64,000 nt of DNA from Strigamia acuminata (taxonomy: Eukaryota; Arthropoda; Chilopoda; Geophilomorpha; Linotaeniidae). The translations under genes were made by a program, and so were the position numbers. The DNA lies in the NCBI GenBank assembly GCA_949358305.1, contig OX442314.1, positions 26,149,118 to 26,213,117 on the forward strand, read 5' to 3'. Below, piece by piece: positions 42,120 through 52,512 of this stretch (position 1 is its first letter; each line of letters starts with the position of its first letter). The notes below the pieces were generated by a model that was not told the origin of the DNA, ran no database searches, and saw only the letters and a program-made list of their open reading frames with translations.

Positions 42120-42255
42120 GGCAATAAATGTTGTTAACTTAAGGCTTGTCCAATTTATTTAAAATAAAACTAGTACTTCAAAGAAAAAATACCAGGGGGA
42201 GGGCTTGACCCCTACTCCCGGTCTAGCCCGAGACCTGATCCCCAGTCCAATTTTA
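42120..42255 (+). repeat. left inverted terminal repeat of the DIRS element
   Basis: GGCAATAAATGTTGTTAACT through CCCCAGTCCAATTTT, mirrored at 48854-48989 with very few differences. Confidence 0.9.
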
Positions 42256-42338
42256 CTAGTACAAGTGGACACACGTGTTTTTTGACTTTTAATTTTTTAA
42301 ATAAGTTTTTCACATTTTTTAACCAAAAAACGCTTGCA

Positions 42339-42836
42339 ATGGACGCTATTCAGACGGAATCTACTGGAAGAAGAAATCCAAAACGAGTTAAGAACGTTTC
42401 CAAACCCCAAAACGCTCGCCCACCACGTGGAGGACCATCAACCAGTAAGCCTACTCGTAATTCTCGTGCGACGATTGCCGAGATCCATCACTCCAATGAT
42501 TCGGAACCAGACGATTGCTTAAATCCACCGAATCCAACTGGTATTCCACCTATTATTCCTGAGATGATTTCGCATGCCAGTGGCCGAGAAAATTCACATG
42601 AAGTGAACGGCCAAGTGCTGCACGGGACCGACCAAATTGCTACGCATGACGCGAACGGTCGGAATCTCGCACCCGAATCGAATTTATCCTCACAAGCGAT
42701 TGAACAGTTGATTTTCATGGCCTTCCAACACAAGCAGACAGGTGGGGCTCTTCCTATGCAGGGGGAGTCTACCGAGCAAACCCACGATTCTCGATCTCGT
42801 AGAGACGATGAGGGCTATACTCAGTCTTGTTATCAG
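42339..42836 (+). CDS. DIRS ORF1 exon 1
   Basis: From the ATG at 42339 (MDAIQTESTGRRNPKRVKN) to TATCAG|GTAAGT. A basic N terminus is followed by Ser/Asn-rich sequence. It is the start of the Gag-like ORF1. The next intron is 87 bp (42837-42923, ending GTCACTAG), phase 0. Reading through the intron gives an unrelated hydrophobic tail and a stop. Confidence 0.7.
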
Positions 42837-42923
42837 GTAAGTCGTGCATTATTATTGCAGTCGTTATTGCAACCATTGTTGAATACGCAGTTTTTGACTT
42901 ATTTTGCCTCTTTTCGTCACTAG

Positions 42924-43554
42924 GAGGAGTCACACGATTTTTATTCCGATGATTTTTATGACGAGACTGATGGATCATTGTCTGATTCGACCTCTGAACC
43001 AAGCAGCTTTAAAACGAATGCTAAAGACCTGGAGATCGCACGCCTAAAACGTAAACTGGCTAAGCAAAAGCAGACCAGATCAGAAGCTAACCGTAAAAGC
43101 GCCACTGCTGACCACAACGAAGAAGAGGACTCGGACGACACATCTAATCCGGACAGTGATGACGACAACGACGCCCCATTCCTGGGGGCTAATTCTGCGA
43201 AGGAAATCGTTAAAATTTTGTCAAAAAACGTGTCAACCAGCAAGGCGACTAAATTTCGCACTGATTTTCCATGCCCCACACGCCAAGTTCCTTTTCTTAA
43301 AAGGAAGAAAATGGATGATGATGTAGAGGCTTACGTTGGGGAGCGCAATACCAGCTATTCCGTACCGAGGGAAAAATTTCTTAGACGACTGAGCGGAATG
43401 TTTCTGCGAGTAGGCGCTATTACGGCTAAAGTTTTTGACAAAACCTTTCTTAATCTTCCTATGTCCAAGTCGGAGATTTTACATGCCAATAAGGCTGTTT
43501 TCCACCAAGTTCGGAATGCCATTCAAGCTATTAGCGATGAAAGAAGATTCAATA
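42924..43554 (+). CDS. DIRS ORF1 exon 2, first part (split by a MITE)
   Basis: Opens EESHDFYSDDFYDETDGS, then an acidic and coiled-coil-like region (KDLEIARLKRKLAKQKQ), then SYSVPREKFLRRLSGMFLRV and a helical stretch. It is interrupted after RRFN by the TA-flanked element at 43555 and resumes in frame at 45265. Confidence 0.75.
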
Positions 43555-45262
43555 GGGGGTTTCATTAATTAAGCAATTTTGTAATTTTGCAACTTTAGCA
43601 ACTTTGCACTTTTGGATTTGTCACATGATATCAGTTCCACCAATCATGTGCATAATTGCAAAAACCCAAAACAGAAAAAATACACAATCACAAAATCAAA
43701 GGTAGTTTTGCTATTTTGGCAAAAATGGCAGCAGCCAAACTCAATCCAAGTGGCCATCACAAATTGTGATTAATAATTAGTTTCAAAAACAATCTCATAA
43801 TTTTGCCATTTTGCAATTATTTAAATAGTCACGTGACTTCCTATCCACCATATTAGGTTATAGTTATATCCAACCAATTTTAAAATGTGATGCAAAAAAA
43901 CTAGTTCTTATTTGTGTGATGGAACAAAATATTTTTTAATAAGGTGCATTTTAATAAATACTAGCTGTTCACCCACAAAGCCAAAGCCATAGATCAGACA
44001 AATGTATACAACCAAATCATAAAATAAATTTTTGCAAAATTAAACCAAACCCATAATAATGCAACCCAAATGTGTAATTGGCTAATTGTATTTACGTCAT
44101 ACGAACGTATGACGTATTCCCGACATATATAAACTGTACTTTGACTTGTAATAAATCACTTGTTAGTTGTTAACCACGCTGATCAGTCATTCATTCATTC
44201 ATTCATTCCTGATAACACACCAAACCCAAACCACACCAAACCAAAACCAATGCCAATCTGGCCAATACCCAAACACAATCAAACCCAAAAGTTAACCTAA
44301 ACCCAACGCCAATCCAGCCAATTCAATTTTGGCCCAAACCACTGCAACCTGCTATTTTGTCCTCCTTTATTATTCAACCACTTTTTCCAACTTTTTCTTA
44401 TTAATCAACCCAAAAAAGATCGTTTTTTCCAAAATTTAAAGTCAACGGTTAATCCGATCAAAAAGTTATCTGTACCATCGTTTTCAGCGGGATTTTCTTC
44501 TCTGGAAACCTGTTTTAAACATTTCATTCGGTTAATTTTACGAATTTTTGGTTTTGTCATGGTCGAATCTCGAATCCAAATTCTGCACCAAATTTCCAAA
44601 TTTTCCCATTCGGTCCGCCGCTAAGATGGCCCGAATCGGCACTTTTCCTCGCCCGAATCAAAAAATAAAAAATACAGGCTTATGCAGAATTGTCTCCTCT
44701 TCAAAATGAGCTTGGTTCCATAATTTTCCGAGCTCATCTTGACATAGAAAACAATAAAAAACGATACGCGACGAACATTTCCGCCTGAATTTCCATTCAG
44801 GCACCCGCTAAAATCGCCCTGAATCGCCCTGAATCGGTACTTTTTTTTACCCGAATCGAAGTATTGAGTTTTCTAGCTGTTATACAGTCATGGATGCATC
44901 AGCATTTTGATGATATACAAGGATACAAGTTGGCCACTTAGATAGAGCTTGGATGCCTCCATTTTGTTTTGAGTTTCACAAGCCTCAAAATCACTTCTTA
45001 TCAAAATCACAAAAACTACCTTTTAGATGTTTTTGGGATTTTGTGTTTTTACTCTTTTGTGCTTTAGTGAGTGTGAATGTGATTGGTAGAACAGATATCA
45101 CATGACAATACTCAAAAATCACAAAATTGTCCAGATCACACAATTGCAAAATTGACTGGGTTAATTCAATGTAAACTCATTTTTGGAGGCATCAAAAAAT
45201 AATGATTTTGTGATTAATGCAAAATCACAAAATTGCAAAATCATTCATATAATGAAACCCCC
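43555..45262. mobile_element. 1.7-kb TA-flanked MITE inserted in DIRS ORF1
   Basis: The ends GGGGGTTTCATTA (43555) and TAATGAAACCCCC (ending 45262) are exact inverted repeats; both sides are flanked by TA (43553-43554 and 45263-45264). Subterminal sequence is full of CAAAATCACAAAATTGCAA-type short motifs. No transposase frame is present. Discounting the element and one TA leaves ORF1 exon 2 open, which supports the boundaries. A TATA-like ATATATAAAC near 44125 and an ATTC tetranucleotide run near 44187-44207 suggest an older LTR-like piece inside. Confidence 0.8.
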
Positions 45263-45264
45263 TA

Positions 45265-45366
45265 TTGTAATACAGGGCCTAGGCAATCGCAAATCCGACA
45301 TGGCTAAACACTTTCGCAATTCAGAGGGCGACACTTTGTTTCAAGGCCAATTTTTTAAGCGATTCA
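45265..45366 (+). CDS. DIRS ORF1 exon 2, second part
   Basis: Continues the frame broken at 43554 with VIQGLGNRKSDMAKHFRNSE and GQFFKRF, ending at a strong donor A|GTAAGA. A 67-bp intron (45367-45433, ending CCTTTTTAG) follows. Confidence 0.65.
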
Positions 45367-45433
45367 GTAAGATTTCGCAACAATGTATTGAAATGTAAAA
45401 TTTTTTAAAAATATTTTGTTTTTTCCTTTTTAG

Positions 45434-45723
45434 AAAAACAAGCAGACCAATTTGCCTCAGTCGACAGAGCTCGATCTAAGAATCCCTTGAGAGGTGCGAG
45501 ACAAGACAGACGTGGTTTTCGACCCAATCAGCGTTTCAACGAATATCGACGAGATGCGCACAATTTTCGAACGGATGATTTTCATCAACAGCGTAGCCTT
45601 TATCGACCTCAGAGTGGCGATAGAGGAAATCACCAACAACAGCCCTTTCGTAGACCCCCCTTTCTCGGAAACAGGGGAAGGGGTCGTGGCAGCTTCACTC
45701 GAAATGGTAAAAGCTTGGTGTGA
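45434..45723 (+). CDS. DIRS ORF1 exon 3 (Arg/Gly-rich tail)
   Basis: Completes the split Lys codon and reads KQADQFASVDRARSKNP, then an Arg/Gly/Gln-rich tail (RRPPFLGNRGRGRGSF), a plausible nucleic-acid-binding C terminus. It overlaps the start of the RT frame by about 230 bases, as is common in DIRS elements. Confidence 0.65.
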
Positions 45724-47554
45724 ATTTTTCTCCTTTCCTCATTTTTGTTTTCCCGCTGGTCGTCTTCCCCTTTGTATAGATACTTGGTCATTGATCACTT
45801 CTGATTCTTGGGTCCTTTCAAGCGTTAAGGGAATTAAGCTCGAATTTATAGCTCCTCCTATTCAGGCTTCCTTTTGCTATCCAATCTTTGATAAGAATAA
45901 ACACAACCTAATCCATGAGGAAGTCATTAGCATGGTCAAGAAAGGAGCAGCTTATGCAGTTGCTCCTTGTGTAGACCAAATTACTAGTTTTCTCTTCTTA
46001 GTCGACAAGAAAGATGGAGGTTTCCGTCCCATTATCAATCTGAAACCCCTTAATGAATTCTTAGTTTTTAATCATTTTAAAATGGAAAATATTCAGGTAG
46101 CCATCTCCCTGGTTGAGCAAGATTCGTACATGTTTAAATTAGACTTATCGGATGCCTATTTTTCCGTTTCCAGATTTTTTTGGGAGGGGGTCCTTTACGA
46201 ATTGGGCGTCCTACCTTTTGGATTGGGTCCCGCTCCCTACTACTTTACCAAAATTTGTAGAGCGGTCGCCGCTTATCTTAGGTCCCTCAATGTCCGCCTA
46301 GCTGTTTATCTGGATGATTGGTTTTTTGTCAATTCCTCTCTGGATCTTCTTATTCGACAGAGAGACTTCATTGTAGTCCTTTTTCCAGCTTTAGGATTTA
46401 ATATCAATTTTAAAAAATCAGTCCTTCTTCCCGTAACCTCTTTAGTGTTTTTAGGTTTCTTAATTGATTCTACCACAATGACTATCACTCTTCCCCAGGA
46501 TAGGATTGATAATATTCAATCTTCAATCCAACACCTTTTACAAGCCAAATCAGTGACTATTAGAGAGTTGGCTTCTGTAATTGGGAAGTTAAATGCCACT
46601 ACAGTAGCTATTTCTGCAGCCCCACTACATTACAGAGGTCTTCAACATTTAAAATCTCAGAATTTTTCAATGGGGAATTATGAATCAGTGTGTTCAATTG
46701 ATGATGAAGCCAGAACCGAGTTACTTTAATGGAAGAAGAATCTTCGCTTTTGCAAGGGTCGATCACTCCTTCCTAAATTGCTTTTAGTCTCACTAGACTC
46801 TGATGCTTCACTATCAGGGTGGGGAGCTAGCTCTGCGGGCGTGAGTATAGGAGGCAGTTGGCCTTTATCTTTTGCTAAAAAACATATTAATGTTTTGGAG
46901 TTACTTGCAGCCTTTTGGGGTCTCAAATCTTTTGCCAAGGATCTCTCTCAGGGTTTAGTTAAAATTCGTATGGATAATACGGCAGCCATTGCCGAAATTA
47001 ATCGTTTAGGCAGTCCTCGATCACGTGATCTTACTGCTGCCATGGCCAGAGATCTTAGTGTCCAGGCCGAGTACATTCCGGGCCTTCTCAACATCAAAGC
47101 TGACGCCGCCTCCCGTGGTCATCTTTCAGACTCCGGTGACTGGATGCTCAATCAGATCATTTTCTCACGAATTTCTCAGTTTTGGGGACCTTTTGTAATA
47201 GATCTTTTTGCTGCTATGCATAATTCCCAAGTTGAGACCTTCTTTAGTTGGAAACCCGACCCCTCGGCTCAAGCTTTCGATGCTTTAGTTCAAGACTGGA
47301 GTTTAGGAGAGGTATATGCCTTTCCACCTTTTTGTCTAATTGCTAAATGCCTACAGAAAATTAGATCCTCGATTTCTCCTATCCGATTAACCCTAATCAC
47401 ACCAATCTGGCCCAGTCAAGGCTGGTTTCCGGTAATTATACAACTCACTGTGTGTTACGTAACTGCATTTTACAATTTGTTTTATTTTACTAGCTCCTTT
47501 GGTCACTCTCGACAAGACCCCCGTTACGATTACCACAACAACCCAATCTTCTGA
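45494..47554 (+). pseudogene. DIRS reverse transcriptase-RNase H, one in-frame stop
   Basis: RT motifs include LFLVDKKDGGFRPIINLKPL, FKLDLSDAYFSV, LPFGLGPAPYYFTK and YLDD (46307-46318). A TAA at 46727-46729 interrupts the frame, which goes on through WKKNLRFCKGRSLLPK into RNase H (LDSDASLSGWG, INVLELLAAFWG, MDNTAAIAEINR) and the DIRS-typical YIPGLLNIKADAASR and VIDLFAAMHNSQ segment. The frame before the RT has no recognised domain and overlaps ORF1. This copy probably cannot make a full enzyme. Confidence 0.85.
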
Positions 47555-48579
47555 CCAATCCGCAGGGCCTCCCACACCCGCTCTTACAAGCAGGGTCGCT
47601 GCACCTGGCCGCTTGGAAGTTGTCCTCCATCAGCTCGAAGAGAGAGGCCTTTCAAAACGCACTTCCGAACTGGTGGGATCTTCCTGGCAAGCTTCCTCAA
47701 CTCTACGATGGACATTGGAAAAACTGGTCACTGTGGTCATCCAGACACAATGTGGAACCTCTTCGACCCACTCCCATAGAATTAGCAGAATATCTCGGAT
47801 CCTTATTTTATGACAATTTGGCCTTCAGCACAATAAATGGGCATCGTTCAGCTATTGCACAAACAATTTTTCTTGTTTCCTCATTAGATTTGGGATCCCA
47901 TCCCCTTATTCGCAGGGTCATGAAGGGAATTACTAATGCTCGCCCTCAAAAGCCCAAACATTCTTCAATTTGGCATGTAGGTCCCGTTTTGCTATTTTTG
48001 AAAGAACAGACTCAAGGTTTGACTTCTCTATCCCTTTTAAAAATCAACCAGCACATTGCTACTCTTTTGGCCCTTTCACTTGCCGGTAGAGCGGCAGATC
48101 TTAAGCTGCTCTCATCCTAAATAACATTTTCTGACAATACCTGTACCATTCCCCTACTGGGAAAGCGAAAATCAGCATCAACCGCCCCTTTTATCTTGTC
48201 TCAATTTTCGGATAAGGATCTTTGTCCTGTGGCAGCAGTTAAATTTTATCTCAAACACACGGCCAGTTTTCGTTGTGATTCTGTTCAACTTTTCTTAGCC
48301 GCTTCTCGGCCTTTTGGCCCAGTTTCATCATCCACTATTGCGAGATGGATCAAGACAACGCTGAGCACGGCAGGCGTTAATACCTCCGTTTTCTTGGCTC
48401 ACTCGACCAGGGCGGCTGTCACCTCCTTTGCCTGGTCGAAAGGTGTCAGCGTCTCCCATATTCTTCGTGCGGCTGATTGGTCATCCGCATCTATATTTTT
48501 TAAGCACTACAATCATCCGGTAGATCAGATTTCTTCTGATTTTACTACCGTTGTTCTTGGAGGCTACGAAGAGCCTTAA
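47499..48579 (+). pseudogene. DIRS tyrosine recombinase, frameshift and stop
   Basis: The N-terminal helical part starts in one frame (LHQLEERGLSKRTSELVGSS) and moves to another near 47690-47710 (GHWKNWSLWSSRHNVEP), so one indel is present. The catalytic Arg is in AGRAADLKLLS (48088-48090), a TAA at 48118-48120 interrupts, then HSTR (48400-48411) and the nucleophile Tyr in FFKHY (48508-48510) follow. R...HxxR...Y order identifies a tyrosine recombinase, which replaces integrase in DIRS elements. Confidence 0.85.
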
Positions 48580-48676
48580 GTTAACAACATTTATTGCCTA
48601 GATGACATATAATTGGATATTTTGCTAAGTTATAACGCAAAATATTAATTATATAAATAGGCAATAAATGTTGTTA
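48574..48676 (+). repeat. DIRS internal complementary region
   Basis: 48574-48614 is the reverse complement of the left outer end (42104-42143) with one mismatch; 48611-48676 is the reverse complement of the right outer end (about 48973-49038). The join is AATT. This defines both termini of the element. Confidence 0.88.
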
Positions 48677-48853
48677 TTTCCCACCCTTTTTGGTGAAAAG
48701 TTTTTCTCCACCCTTACAACATTTATTTTTATGTTTATTTTCTATTTTACAGATCGCCAATAAGTCGATCCGCTACGCTCCTTGATGAAATTTTTATTCA
48801 GTAAATAAAAGTTTTTATATCTGATTGACTTTGGTATTTTTTCCTCAGTTCCT

Positions 48854-48989
48854 TAAAATTGGACTGGGGATCAGGTCTCGGGCTAGACCGGGAGTAGGGG
48901 TCAAGCCCTCCCCCTGGTATTTTTTCTTTGAAGTACTAGTTTTATTTTAAATAAATTGGACAAGCCTTAAGTTAACAACATTTATTGCC
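48854..48989 (-). repeat. right inverted terminal repeat of the DIRS element
   Basis: Reverse complement of 42120-42255. Outside it, 48990-49038 is the right outer extension that the internal complementary region copies. Confidence 0.9.
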
Positions 48990-49139
48990 TATTTATATAA
49001 TTAATATTTTGCGTTATAACTTAGCAAAATATCCAATTTTATCACATTTTGTTTGAAATGCCACATCTTTTAATTTTCTTTTAATAAGGTTCATTCATAT
49101 CTTATACTCAAAGTCTGTTTTTATCCCTTATCCTCAATG

Positions 49140-49710
49140 AATGTCCACTCTACTAAAACATGTCCCATGGTTGGTGCAGCAAGGGGTAGGGTGAAGTGGA
49201 CATTGGGGTGAATTGAACATTGAGGTGAATGATGGAAAGAGAGGTTTAAACTTGTTTGATTCATTAAAATTTGTTTCCAGTGTAGAATTTAACGGTGATT
49301 TCAAAAATGTTAATAACTTTTAGATCAAAAAATATTTTTTTTTTTAATATTCTTTTTTCAAATTTTTTTTTCTTGATTTGGTGAAGAAAAAGTTGATATT
49401 TTTGATGAAATGTGCATGTTATAAGTGAGTTATGGAACATTCTGATCTTATATCTATCTTTAATGAATGCCCACTCTACTAAAACAGGTCTCATGATGGT
49501 GCAGCAAGGGGGAGGGTGGCAAGGGAGAGGGTGAAGTGAACTTAAAGGTAAAGCTATTTTCATAACATTCTATCAACATCAGTGATGGAAAGAGGTTAAA
49601 ATCCATTTGGTGCATTAAAATATGTTTCCGGTGTAGATTTTGACGGTGATTTCAAAGATGTTAATAACTTTTAGATAAATTTTTTTTTTTTTTTAATTTT
49701 TTTTAAATTT
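49140..49710. repeat. tandem/dispersed non-coding repeat (two copies here, one at 61508)
   Basis: Blocks beginning ATGTCCACTCTACTAAAACA recur at 49140 and 49467 (about 327 bp apart). The sub-block GTAGAATTTAACGGTGATTT... AATAACTTTTAGATC recurs at about 49283, 49635 and, diverged, 61508. No protein is encoded. Likely an old transposable element. Confidence 0.7.
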
Positions 49711-49734
49711 TTCTTAAAAAATATTTGTTAAAAT

Positions 49735-49931
49735 TGCGGCGATCCGGGTTTTCACTTATTAAATTGAGTAAACTTAACAAGTAATCGTCGTCGAGATGCC
49801 GTTAGGACTTCTACTCTGTGGCCAAATGGTTGTCTAGGGGAATGATTTTTACACAGAGGAGTAAAAGGAAAAATTAGATTGTTTTAATCGTTCTAAAATA
49901 CACAGCGAATATGATGCAAAATAATATGTAA
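49735..49931. mobile_element. diverged LTR fragment related to the Gag-only element
   Basis: GCGATCCGGGTTTTCACTTA and, further on, TTGTCTAGGGGAATGATTTT parallel GCGATCCGGGTTTTTATCCA and TTGTCTAGGGTTAAGTTTAC in the 959-bp LTRs at 52513 and 57451. Only the first 200 bases or so are present before another LTR begins. Confidence 0.45.
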
Positions 49932-50106
49932 TGTGGAGTGTTTGACTCCATTGGTCAATCAATCATTTTGTTTGTTATGACGCGCTGTTCTCAGCGCCAC
50001 CTATTTTTACCTTTTGAATAAATCAGTTATGTTAATTTACCTATCCAACATGGTCGTTCCTTGCGTACTCCTACATCTATCGACGTTCATCATCTCGAAA
50101 GACACA
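49932..50106 (+). repeat. 5' LTR of a truncated second Mag-like element
   Basis: TGTGGAGTGT...AAAGACACA, about 175 bp, directly followed by ATATTGGCGACGAGG, the same primer-site sequence as in the intact Mag-like element. Ends are inferred from the TG...CA rule and the PBS. Confidence 0.55.
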
Positions 50107-50268
50107 ATATTGGCGACGAGGAAGTGATAATTTTCAACAATCCACGGTATCAAATGAAAAAATTGTGAACTTTTCAAACTTTTATGAACTTTTTGGCGAA
50201 TTTTTGGATCGTCGCTGACCACGCGTCGTCACGTTAGGCCTAGTCGCTAGTCCCCGATCTCTTCGTGT

Positions 50269-50892
50269 TTGTGCCTACTTTTAGCGACTTTTGCAATCAA
50301 ATTGTCGTCGCTCAAGGGCGCACCAAAAGAATATGACCCGGCGGACGACTGGGAATTGTACTGCTTACGAATGACGAGCATTTTTAAGTGCAATAAGATC
50401 GTTGACGACAAAGAACAGGTGCATACGCTTTTAGCCTATGTCGGTATGCCCACCTTTAAGCAGTTGGTCGCACTCGCTGAACCAAAAAAGCCAGCCGAAT
50501 TAAAATACGCAGAGTTGGTTGCATTAATGCAAAAGACTTCGCGCCCGAAGCCGCTCGTGCTCGCCGAGATTCGACGTTTCCACCACCGCGATCGACTGCA
50601 GGAAGAATCGGTGATGGAATATGCTATAGCACTTCAAGAGTTGGCGCAGAATTGCAAATTTGCCAACAAGTCAGACGAACTGCGCAATCGTTTTCTGTGC
50701 GGACTGAAGAACAAGCACGTCCAGCAGGCGCTGACGTTGAAAGAAAACTTGACGTTTGATGCAGCCGTAGAGTTTGCAGCGTCCGCAGAAGTATCCTGTA
50801 AAGAGTTTTTTGACATTGCAGCCAAACCAGCGTCCGCCGCCGTAGTGCACAACGTGAACGACTCAAAAGGTGCAGAAGGTGCAGTCGAGTCG
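50269..50892 (+). pseudogene. gag: Gag fragment of the second Mag-like element
   Basis: Reads EYDPADDWELYCLRM, LVALMQKTSRPKPLVLAEIR and FDAAVEFAASAE, parallel in order to the Gag at 36215 (SEYDVNSDWDMYVEQ, LVTLMHDHQKPKPMVAAERF, QKATETALSMD). It has no zinc knuckle or pol; similarity ends at about 50892, where a duplicated non-coding block starts. The true start codon is unclear because no ATG aligns with the MAQF start. Confidence 0.75.
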
Positions 50893-52512
50893 GCATGGCT
50901 GAGTTTATCCAACAGTCCAACACCATTTTTTTTATTTTTTTATTTTTTTTATTTTATTTTTTAATTTTTGGATTTGACTGTTGTGTTTGGGTTCGACCAA
51001 TCACTTGCCGATGCCAACCATGCCGACCCAAACGCACCTTTTACGGTATCGATCGCCAACCATCGTCGAATCCAGACACCATGTTTTTTGACGTATAATT
51101 TTTTGGATTCGACGGTGGTTGAGGGATCGATGCCGTAGAAGATGCAGTTCAGCCGGCATGAATTTATCCACAACCATTTTTTAAATTTATTTATTCATTT
51201 TATTCTATTGGATTTGACCGTGGGTGTTTGGCCGAACCACTGTCGAATCCGCGTTCGACCAAACACTGTGCTTTTTTTTGCGTTTTGTCTTTGGATTCGA
51301 CGGTTACGTGAGGATTTGTGCGGATTTTATCAGTCATTGGTTGTACGAAGCAAAGCCTAATGTCATGTATTTAAATGTAGTGCATGAAGTTAGTGTTAAT
51401 TCTACAAAATGGTTGGCTGGCGTCATGGAAAACACTTAAAACTCGACGGGCGAATGGTATATGCCAGAGAATTTTGTGTAATTTTTATTAAAATAATTAA
51501 GTAACTTGAATAAAAAATTTGCTGTCCATAGTGAATCTCGTTCTGGCGCTGTCGTCATTTTTAATTATTGAAAGTATAAAGATTGTTTCTTCACAACGTG
51601 CTGCGCAGGAACAGTCTTTCTGGGGATTTGTTTTGAATTGAGTCTCCAAATATTGTCGGGTAGTTTTCTTTGCTGTCGTGTGATGCTCGCAATAAGGCAA
51701 AGAACTGTTTTCCATGAATGGTAATCTAATAGTATATCATGATTAGTGTCAGTGCATTTCTATTATTGAAAAATGAATTAAACTTAACAGTTTGTAATAT
51801 TTTAATAAGTTTAAATTATAGTTTTTGTGCCATCCACATCACTATTTTGCAGTAATAACTGACTTTCCAATGTCCACTCGTGTTTCTGGAGGCCCCAACG
51901 ATCGTCGCCATCCTTTCGAAAGTAACCTCGTTGTCCGTTAAGTTCTAGTCGAAGCCACTCGGTAATCCACAAATTAAATAATTAGAGTTCATTCAAATTC
52001 CTTTTTGTAATTGATTTATTGACCAAATGCTGGAATAGAAGTCAAACGAAAGACTTATCTGCCACAGACGCAGAATTTCACAAATTCCAAACTCCTATTT
52101 TTCCTTTTTGTAATTAATTTTATTGATCTATTTTGTTTTGTTTTGTTGTAGGAAATTTCATTTTCTAAGGTTATTTATTCAATTCAATGTGTATTATTGA
52201 TTTTATTTTTGTGTTGTGATTCAAATGTTGTGTTTTGCCGCTCTAGCAGATTCTTTGCGGCGCCATGTTGGATTTCTCGGTTAATTTCGTTTTAAATCAT
52301 TTTCGTTTGTATTTTATATTGCATTTGTCACTTATACTATTTTATTGTACATTATTTTAGTGTATTATTCATGAACATTCATTGATTTTGTGCCGTTTTA
52401 TATTCAAACATGTTCGTTACCGAACATTGCTGGCTTTTGATTGTTCGAGCCGAATTGCTGCCTCCCGACCACTGTTTTTAATGTTTTCTTATTGATTTAC
52501 TATTCTAAGAAT
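50893..52512. other. no gene; duplicated and inverted GGATTCGAC repeats, then AT-rich DNA
   Basis: CGGCATG...TTTATCCA blocks recur at about 50891 and 51157. GGATTCGACG/CGTCGAATCC inverted blocks face each other at about 51038-51075 and 51104-51141. From 51480 on the sequence is AT-rich without supported features. Confidence 0.5.

Larger units (their letters stand above)
42104..49038 (+). mobile_element. DIRS-type tyrosine-recombinase retrotransposon (degenerate)
   Basis: Inverted terminal repeats of about 136 bp (42120-42255 and 48854-48989) have unequal outer extensions of 16 and 49 bp. An internal complementary region at 48574-48676 reads as the reverse complement of the two outer ends joined, the diagnostic DIRS arrangement that implies a circular intermediate. 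ORF1 (Gag-like), RT-RNase H and tyrosine recombinase lie in order on the plus strand. No target duplication is evident, as expected. The copy is damaged: two in-frame stops, one frameshift and a MITE in ORF1. Confidence 0.93.
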
